Shown here piece by piece: positions 57,109 to 64,000 of a DNA stretch of 64,000 nucleotides (the stretch's first letter is position 1; the number at the start of each line of letters is the position of its first letter). Made by a program: the position numbers and the translations under genes. The stretch is from Clarkia xantiana subsp. parviflora (Eukaryota; Streptophyta; Magnoliopsida; Myrtales; Onagraceae), in assembly GCA_036873135.1 (NCBI GenBank), contig JAPTYO010000002.1:45871452-45935451 (forward strand). Reading direction: 5' to 3'. The notes under the pieces were generated by a model. The model worked only from the letters and a program-made list of their open reading frames with translations, ran no database searches and had not been told where the DNA came from.

Positions 57109-59201
57109 ATGATGGCTGCGCTGGAAGAATTACTCGCATTCCGAGAGTCACTGAAAAATCAAGGTTATGCGGCCCAACCACCTCCAACCGCCCAGGAACA
57201 CGCTGCGCCGACAAGAGAAATGTCGCAAGACACTACCCGCCAAGGAGGTCCATTCCGGGGCAGAGACCAACATGCAGAAAATGCTTTCCAACATACAAGA
57301 TATGAAGCCGCACGTTCATACACTCCTTCCCAAGGAGCCCGTCATTGGAGGAATGCAGAAAGGCAACCCCCACACCACCGCTCACAGCAGCCAACGAAGG
57401 ATGATCCCTTCCAAGCCACAAGCAGAGAACAATCTGACATCCACCATAACACTGGTTGGCGAATTCCTGCAACGGATTATGATGCGCCTGTAAAAGGGTT
57501 TACTGCTTAGATGTTAGAAAAAATTGTTGAGAAAACGATGAAAGAAGCAAAGATGAAGGGTATGCACGCGCTTGAGAAAAAGGCGTCGCATCCGTTCGCG
57601 GTCCAGCTTGTAAACAGTCGTTTCCCAGACGCACTGTACCGGATTGGAGGTGATCTCTATCGCGGAAGTGGAGATCCAGTGGAACACGTGCAGAAGCACA
57701 AGGCCTCTCTGCTAGGAAGAACGAAGAACCCACACCACTTTGCAATGACGTTTTCACAAACTCTTGCCGGAACGGCAGCACACTAGTTCTTCTCGCTGCC
57801 ATGCGGAAGCATCACCTCATGGGAAAACCTGAAGGCTAAGTTAATTCAGCGATATATGGGCGAACGCACATTGCTGAAAGGAACAAATGCTCTGAACGAC
57901 GTCCAACAGCAAAATGAAGAATCTCGACCTGAGTATTACGTTCGCTTCAACCAGAATATCTCTGATATTCAGGGGACCTGACGGAAGGAGAGATAGTACG
58001 AGCATTCATCCGAAACCTCGGACGGAGAGGCTACGCCTTAGCAGAAAAGATGGCAAAGCGCCCAGCTGAAACTCTAGAAGAGTTAGCCGCGAGAGTTAAA
58101 GAGTTCGTGCACCTAGAAAGGTTCATGAAACAGAACAAGGCAAAAGTCTCTGCTGCAAAGGTGAAAGAAAACCCAAAGCAGAATCACGCAAAACCGTCCT
58201 CAAGCGGTCAGCAAGGAAGAAATTGGCAGCCTCAGCCGAAAAGGCCTTTTCAAGGAGATTTCCAGAAACCAAGAGAAGTAAACCTCGCTGACTGCATTCC
58301 ATTGAATGCACCGCTGTATGTGATATTGAAGGAAATGAAGGATGCGAACATGTGGAAAGAGCCAAACAATTTCAGAAAAGGTCCGGTGGGGAAAGACCAA
58401 GACAAGTGGTGTGAAAACCACGAGGTCTTCGGCAACGAAACGCACAGCTGTGTCAGCCTACGTTTCCGCATTAACAACTTCGTCCTCAAGGGAGAATTGA
58501 AGCAATTCGTCGATCAAGGCGATAGCCCCCCAAAGAAGACTCAAGCAGAGTCATCAAAGAAAGGAAGCAAAGGCAAAGAGAAAGTCAACGACAACCCTCC
58601 GCCGGCCAAGCGAGGTGTTATCAATGTCATCCACGGGGGACCTGCCGCCGGAGGTCAAGTGTCAAATGCTCGGGACGTTTATGCATCCCAAGCAGCAACA
58701 TTGCCAGGATATGGAAAGCGCAAGCAACCGGAACAAGATGACGTGGTTATCCAATTTTCCAGGGAGGACTTAAAGCACATCGTTTACCCTCACGACGATG
58801 CTTTATTCATAACCATGGACATCGAAGGATATGACGTGAAGAGAATCCTCGTTGATGGTGGAAGCTCCGCTGACATTTTACATGTCAAAGTCCTGAAGCA
58901 ACTGGGAAAATCAGTTAAAGACTTGACTCCGGGAACTTTCTCGTTAGTCAGCTTTGCCGGAGCAGCCACATACCCTCTAGGAACGATCACGCTTCCTGTC
59001 ATCCTAGGCCAAGGGTGGAAAACATTGCGCGTCAACGTCACTTTTGTCGTTGTGGAATCTCTTGGGGCTTATAATGGAATTCTAGGGCGAAAAACGATCA
59101 ACCCTTACGTGATCGTGCCCTCTACCGTCCATCAGAAGATGAAATTTCCTACTAACCACGCGATCGGGGAAGTACTAGGCGACCAGATATCCGCAAGATG
59201 A
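57109..59201 (+). pseudogene. Gypsy-3 gag and aspartic protease
   Basis: One frame from 57109 runs through MMAALEELLAFRESLKNQ, then two TAG codons at 57508 and 57784 (the second where AAHxFFSLP would have Trp), and the capsid-like FFSLPCGSITSWENLKAKLI. A frameshift near 57972 leads to DLTEGEIVRAFIRNLGRRGY and the 383-codon frame from 58050. In that frame a zinc-knuckle-like WCENHEVFGNETHSC lies at about residues 120-134 and the retropepsin motif VDGGSSADI at about 268-276, with catalytic Asp 269. TYPLGTITLPV and NGILGRKTINPYVIV follow. It stops at QISAR with TGA where related elements continue into polymerase. Three small lesions aside, it is largely readable. Confidence 0.85.
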
Positions 59202-59240
59202 TGTTACGTCAACGCCCTAAGAGCAAGGCAGCATCTCCAT

Positions 59241-59930
59241 GTGGCGATGGTGAATTCTTTCAAGAAGCAAAAAATTGTTGATTGTGGAAGGCGTGAGCAA
59301 GCTGTTATAGTTTGGAATCCACAAGAGTACGTTCAGTATTCATCATGGGACCAGATATGGCCCGTCAAGCAGGGTGAAGGCGAGCCAGTCATGAACTACT
59401 TCAACAGATTCGCTGCCAACGCCTCTTTGGCAAAAGCAACAAGAGAGGAAGTGATAAGCGTGTTCTTTGCAAAGATGAACGCCAGATCCTTCCTTCTCTT
59501 CGGAAGAACGCATGGATGGCGAACAACCAGGACCATGGCGGATCTAAAAGATAAGCTCAAGACGGCAGACTTGTGTGAACAAGAACTGAGTTGGGGTACA
59601 CCCCTCAGTTGGGACAAAGAAGTTCAAGCTGAAACGAACAAACAGGAAGGCGCGAGCATCAATATGGACAACATCTTCACACCGCTAAACACGGCTGTTG
59701 AAGACATTTACGTCAACCTACTCGAAAACAAGTTCCCGAGTCCACTTGTTCCAAAAACTGCTTTCTTGGGCAACAACGTTAAAGAATGGTGCAAATACCA
59801 CAAAACCTTGGGACACAACACAAACAAGTGTCTACCACTGAGATGGGAGATAGAAGAATGCATCGTGCTGGGCGCGTTAAGACGATTTGTTGCAACTGAC
59901 TCTGCGACGTCATCGTCAAACCAACCATGA
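59241..59930 (+). CDS. Second gag-like open reading frame of Gypsy-3
   Basis: An uninterrupted 229-codon frame. Residues about 45-105 read WPVKQGEGEPVMNYFNRFAA ... TMADLKDKLKTADLCEQE, typical of the gag capsid domain. Residues about 185-215 read WCKYHKTLGHNTNKCLPLRW, a Cys/His knuckle-like motif, followed by IEECIVLGALRRFV as after gag knuckles. It lies 40 bases after the protease stop, in the place of pol, and is not a close copy of the first gag (whose knuckle is WCENHEVFGNETHSC). The start at 59241 is the first ATG in frame. It could be a captured gag from another Gypsy lineage. Whether it is translated is unknown. Confidence 0.75.
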   Translation: MAMVNSFKKQKIVDCGRREQAVIVWNPQEYVQYSSWDQIWPVKQGEGEPVMNYFNRFAANASLAKATREEVISVFFAKMNARSFLLFGRTHGWRTTRTMADLKDKLKTADLCEQELSWGTPLSWDKEVQAETNKQEGASINMDNIFTPLNTAVEDIYVNLLENKFPSPLVPKTAFLGNNVKEWCKYHKTLGHNTNKCLPLRWEIEECIVLGALRRFVATDSATSSSNQP

Positions 59931-60211
59931 AAGAGACTGGAGAAATAACCACCTTTCCATTTACTTTGCGCATTTCTATTCTAAGTGTTTTTAAAATCAT
60001 CGCATCTAGTTTCTTTACATGTTTTAAGAAGGAATGATCGGTTGACGCCTTCTCGAAAAAACAATGTAAATACGCGCAAGTATCTAATGTAGTCAATCTA
60101 CCTTCGTAGGTACATATCTATGTCTTGCATGCTATCTTGGATTGAACGCGAGGTAACAAAACTACGCACTCATTATCTACATCAACAATTCAAGATATTA
60201 TGCACTCACGT
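59931..60211 (+). other. Gypsy-3 spacer after the second gag
   Basis: No gene seen. AT-rich text leading into the tandem-repeat zone. Confidence 0.5.
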
Positions 60212-61095
60212 TATGACAACGCTCATCATCAACAAAACTACGCACTCACGTTATGACAACGCTCATCATCAACAACAACTTACTCATATTGACGACTATA
60301 TCAAAAGGCGTCATCAAGGAATCAACAACTTGGAATTAAACCCAATATATATTCAAAGTCAGCATGCTACAACAACATATTTGCAAGGACATAATTGCAA
60401 CCTTTTATTTCAAAGCGTCATACCAACGACGTCCTGCTTCAAACGTCATATTAACGACGTTCTACTTCAAGGCGTCAATCCAACGACGTTCTGCTTCAAA
60501 CGTCATATTAACGACGTTCTATCTACAATGTCCTATTGACGACATACAAATAACATGCTGGGACATTTCTCGTTAGAGACAAATCTTCATGTTCATCGCC
60601 ATTCCCTGGATTCAGAACAGGACGGGCAAATACAATACGGGACTGATCACCCCATAAGTGGCGGAAGTTCTCTTGTTAGACAACGACCCCACGCTACAAC
60701 AAGTGTGTATCTCCTATTAAGGGATCATACTAATCAAAGACTATACCTTAATCGGATAGCTTCAATCAACTACTACGAATTCCTGCTTAAGGGTTCACAC
60801 TTTACGGCAAACGTCCTCTTGTTAGATGACAATCCCGTACTACGAATTCCTGCTTAAGGGTTCACACTTTACGGCAAACGTCATCTTGTTAGATGACAAT
60901 CCCGTACTACGAATTCCTTCTTAAGGGTTCACACTTTACGGCAAACGTCCACTTGTTAGATGAAAATCCCGTACTACAAATTTTCAAAGCGTGTTGCATG
61001 GTTCCTGGACGCGGAGATCATGCATCACAATACATATTTTCAAAACGTGTTACGTGGTCCCTGGACGCAGGAATCATGTATCACAAATTTTTTTC
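60212..61095. repeat. Gypsy-3 zone of four different tandem repeats
   Basis: Two units of about 40 bp (TCACGTTATGACAACGCTCA) lie near 60206-60285. Four units of about 31 bp (CGTCATATTAACGACGTTCT) lie near 60416-60540. Three units of 67 bp (TACTACGAATTCCTGCTTAA) lie at 60771-60971. Two units of about 57 bp (GTGGTCCCTGGACGCAGGAA) lie near 60978-61090. The zone occupies the place of the 48-bp arrays in Gypsy-1/2, between the gag end and the antisense gene. Confidence 0.85.
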
Positions 61096-61838
61096 CAAAA
61101 ACCAAAATGTTTTTACGTATGCTTCCCCAACGCAGGTTGATACACACTGGCAGGTGCGCACCCTGTTTAAAAAACTCATAAAATTTACAAGTCGAGTCTC
61201 GTACAACGTCCCCTTAGAGTGGAACTAAGAGACGGTATAAACTAGTATCTTGTTTAACCAAGATAACACTTTTCAAATATCAAAGGCCAGTGTCAAGTGC
61301 CTTTGTGCCAAGTACCCGCGCCAATTACACTACTTGTTAAGAAAATTCGCTATACGCGAAATACTTAACAAGTTACAACATATATAGCGGCAAGCTATTC
61401 AGGAAAGAAGGGCAACATGCGTAATGCATCATGCAAGCAATCTTGAGAACATCTCAAGTCATCAACCAAGAAGTGGCTAACGGTCACAGCTACGGAGACT
61501 ACGTCTACATTACTGGTCACCCACATTCAACAGAAACAGTAAGTGATAACAGTATGAAATATTACTAACGAGTTATCATGCAAACTGCTATGCATAAAGA
61601 AGGTTCAAACGACATAGTTCAAAGCAAACAAGTCACAAGCAATAACCAAGGAACAACTCCATCAAAGTTCCAAACATAGAAGCCGGGGGGCAAACATACT
61701 CAGAAACGAGTTCAACATATCCAAAAGCAATAAACATGGCACAAATCAAAGAACGCCATCATCTCTGACGGGACTGGGTGGAACAGGCAGAAGTTGAACA
61801 TTAATGTCATCACCGTCTTCTCCAAACAAAAAGGCAAA
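61096..61838. other. Gypsy-3 spacer before the antisense gene
   Basis: No gene recognised. A purine-rich GAAGCCGGGGGGCAAA at about 61679 resembles a polypurine tract, but no LTR follows it. Confidence 0.45.
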
Positions 61839-64000
61839 CTAAGCTGCTGCAGCATCCAAATGACGGAGCTCGGCAACGTGCCCAACCGCAAACTTCGCAT
61901 ACGGCCCTAACCTGTTAAAGGGAATGCCGGGAGCAAGATTGCTCACCCTACGAACAAAATCTTCAGCAAACTCGGTAAGCATAGGAGCGGCCTTTGCCGT
62001 AGCAACAGCAGTAACCGCGCTGTCAAACTCAGGAGTAGTAGGGAACTTTCCAAGTCCCTCCTCAATGCTAGCCTTCATTTCCTCTTCGCGCACCTTCCGA
62101 CAGGCAACCTTGTGGTCGCCCACATTGGCAGAAATTGCCTTCTCGATAGCAACATTTTCAGCTTCAAGCTGAACAAGGCGGGCATGATCAGAATCGTAAC
62201 GGGCGTCAAAATCCGTCATCTTCAAAGTAAGACGGCGCACTTCATCCTTAGCTTCCTTAAGCTCGCCAGACACAACGGCAGCTTTATCGGCGATAGCACG
62301 CTTCTTCTGAACAAGTTCCAACATGAAGGTGGCCATGTGCACCATGTCAGAAACAACCTGAAAACAACAAGACAATAAGCACACATGTTCGGAAACAACG
62401 AGCATAGCAAAGCAAAGAAAGACATTTACTGGTGTGAATCCAGACAGTGATCTCTCAATAAAGATTCGCGCCTCTTCGTCGCTCGATGGCCGAACAAGTC
62501 GATCACCAGGAGGAACAGATCGATGAAGAACACGCACACCAACTTCTGGCATGCTAAGCCGGGAACTCTTGGGGAAAGTGAGATCACCTGTCGTATATGG
62601 AATCCACTTATCATAGGAAATATCGCCTTCCAAAGGACGAAGCAGATCTGCACGTCCAAGTGGCGGGAGCACTACATTCAAGCCAACTAGAGTTATGCAA
62701 AAACAAAAACAAAGCGCACAAAAGCACACAGACAAGTGTTCAGCTCATACCAGAAGGAAGAGTACGTTCCAACTCGGGCCGCTCCTTCGAGCGGGGGGCA
62801 GACAGCGCCTCCTTGCAACCGTCAACTTCCTTCCCTTTATGGCAGGAAGGAGTAGGAACGGTCACAGCAGTCTTCGGGCGCTTCGAACTGCTCAAAGGCC
62901 GCGTCCCAACGGCGGACCGTTTGGCAGAATCAGGAGCGGCAACGACGCGATCAGTAACAAGCGTCTTGCGACATGCGAATAGCAAACAAAGCTACAATCC
63001 AAATACAACTAAACCAAGACAGTATACAAGGAAGACTGTTTATTTAAACCATTTACCTTTTCCATGCCCGGAAGTTGCCGATGCTCCGGGAGCAAGAGAT
63101 GGAACAATCCTTCTGTTAGAAGCAATCCTGCGAGCGGCCGCCGTCTGCAAAGACGAGCTTTTTCCGTAAAACCAACATACATTGCAACACGGTAAAAGTT
63201 ATAAAAATGCTTAACATACCGAAGCCGCATAAGGGAGCACATGAATCCCAGCATCGACCAACTCCTGATCAGATGCGCGCAGCGAACAAGTAAAACCACG
63301 CGATCGCTGACAATGATATATCTGCTTTACCACCTCCCTATCCAGCAAGGAGAGCTCCCGAAAGCAGGTGCGGGATCAGGTTTCCGAATACACTCGACGT
63401 CCCAAGTCGTGCCCGCATCATGCGTAAAAAAGTAATGGTGCCTCCAATGATCGGAAGAGCGATCCGCGGCGGCAACCAATCGACGACTGGAATCCCACTT
63501 GGCTTCACCAAGACCAAGTTCCTCAAACCCATCACCTTGCATGTTCGGCCAGCGTACTTTCACGCTACACAACCCCGCAAAGTCCGGACTCTTAAGCTGA
63601 TAGAAGCAGCGAAAGATGGTGGGAGAATAATGCCATGACTGCTTGTGAAACAACACTCTAAAGCAAGTCCATACCCGAATTCCATTGGGCGCAAGGTCTA
63701 AGGGGGAAATCCCATAGCCGCTACAAAGCTCAATCAGGTCAGGGCAATAAGGAAAGCGCAAACTCTCCCTAACATGAGATGTATAAACGACGGACAAGTC
63801 TATAGGCGGAGGGGTAGCAATTCCTAAACTACTCTTTACGCGAGGGTCAAGTCCAGAAGCACTCGCATACAGTACAAACAAGGGCCTATCCAAACGGTTA
63901 GTGTAATACCTAACCAATACTTCCGTCTCTTCGACGGGAGGTGCCTCAGCAGAAGGCTCAGCAACTACGCCCTCATCAGTGCCCAAAATACTATCTACTT
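61839..64000 (-). CDS. Gypsy-3 antisense spliced gene (5' end outside window)
   Basis: Proposed exons on the minus strand are 64000-63220, 63144-63057, about 62991-62751, 62686-62430 and 62357-61839. The introns of 64-75 bases have GT and AG ends. The last three exons join in one consistent frame. The first exon is open to the window edge and reads RESLRFPYCPDLIELCSGYG and LAPNGIRVWTCFRVLF, resembling the 'putative gypsy type transposon' domain (PF04195-like). A frame change near 63350 leads to LLDREVVKQIYHCQRSRGF. A Ser/Lys-rich linker follows, then RLVRPSSDEEARIFIERS and a charged, probably coiled-coil end (EAKDEVRRLTLKMTDFDARY, VQLEAENVAIEKAI). Antisense genes near the 3' LTR are known from Tat-lineage elements. 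The splice model is my reading; the second-to-third exon join is unverified. Confidence 0.65.

Larger units (their letters stand above)
55986..64000 (+). mobile_element. Gypsy-3, non-autonomous gag-protease-gag element (right end outside)
   Basis: A 5' LTR starting TGATGGATATATGTCC, a primer-binding site, gag, protease, a second gag-like frame, tandem repeats and an antisense spliced gene follow in order up to the window edge. No polymerase, RNase H or integrase is found. It is related to Gypsy-1/2 by LTR start, primer site and gag, but it is a distinct subfamily with far better preserved frames. Confidence 0.88.

Noticed and set aside
58050..59201. Host aspartic protease gene
   Set aside because: It continues directly from gag of an LTR element with primer site and LTR upstream, and carries the zinc-knuckle-like motif before VDGGSSADI.
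61679..61695. Purine-rich GAAGCCGGGGGGCAAA as the 3' polypurine tract of Gypsy-3
   Set aside because: No LTR start (TGATGGATAT) follows, and the antisense gene expected before the 3' LTR lies to its right.

Overview
The window is nuclear DNA of a flowering plant, most likely a eudicot. It is AT-rich, gene-poor and built almost entirely of transposable elements nested inside one another. There is no prokaryotic gene organisation, no rRNA or tRNA gene and no CRISPR array. The only host-type gene recognised is a broken WAT1-related (nodulin MtN21/EamA) transporter gene on the minus strand at about 2.0-4.6 kb. It has intact splice sites in several exons but a frameshift, missing exon parts and a foldback element in its first intron. 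That element encloses a GC-richer stretch resembling plant mitochondrial DNA.

Left third (1-23.5 kb). A probable Copia LTR lies at the left edge, followed by the WAT1 pseudogene, palindromic elements, a Mutator-like MITE (9-bp TSD), a Helitron and then a five-level nest. A CACTA MITE (9653-19946, TSD AAT) was split by a Mutator-like MITE (9849-19837, TSD of 9 bp). That was split by a full-length Copia element, 'Copia-1' (10398-19568, TSD AAGGG), whose gag was split by an hAT element (13006-14124, TSD GTTAAATA), itself split by a second hAT element (13256-13712, TSD GGGTAGAT). To the right lie another hAT-like element holding a tiny LINE tail with a 13-bp TSD, and a 2-kb Helitron.

Right two thirds (23.5-64 kb). 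A minus-strand relative, 'Copia-2', runs from 23517 to 41004 and beyond. It is interrupted by a 9.3-kb Ty3/gypsy-type element ('Gypsy-1', 28155-37441, minus, TSD ATATT), a Helitron (39176-40786) and a plus-strand Copia ('Copia-3', starting at 41005). Copia-3 carries an hAT element 11 bp inside its LTR, 'Gypsy-2' (41756-51329, minus, TSD CTATA) in the TATA region of the same LTR, and 'Gypsy-3' (55986 to beyond the window, plus) in its pol gene. The 5' end of Copia-2 and the 3' ends of Copia-3 and Gypsy-3 lie outside the window.

The three Gypsy elements share a plan: LTRs of 0.7-1.15 kb starting TGATGGATAT and ending ACA, a GGCGCCGTC primer-binding site, gag, an aspartic protease or its relic, no reverse transcriptase or integrase, a tandem-repeat zone, and open reading frames antisense to gag near the 3' LTR. 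This looks like a non-autonomous group related to the Tat lineage. Gypsy-3 carries a second gag domain after the protease, and its antisense gene has several very short introns. By eye the LTR pairs of Gypsy-1 and Gypsy-2 are nearly identical apart from hairpin copy number (young), while those of Copia-1 differ at roughly one base in nine or ten (old), which fits the nesting order. Apart from the transporter relic, no gene here appears to have a host function, and I found no defence-type or other obviously new gene system.
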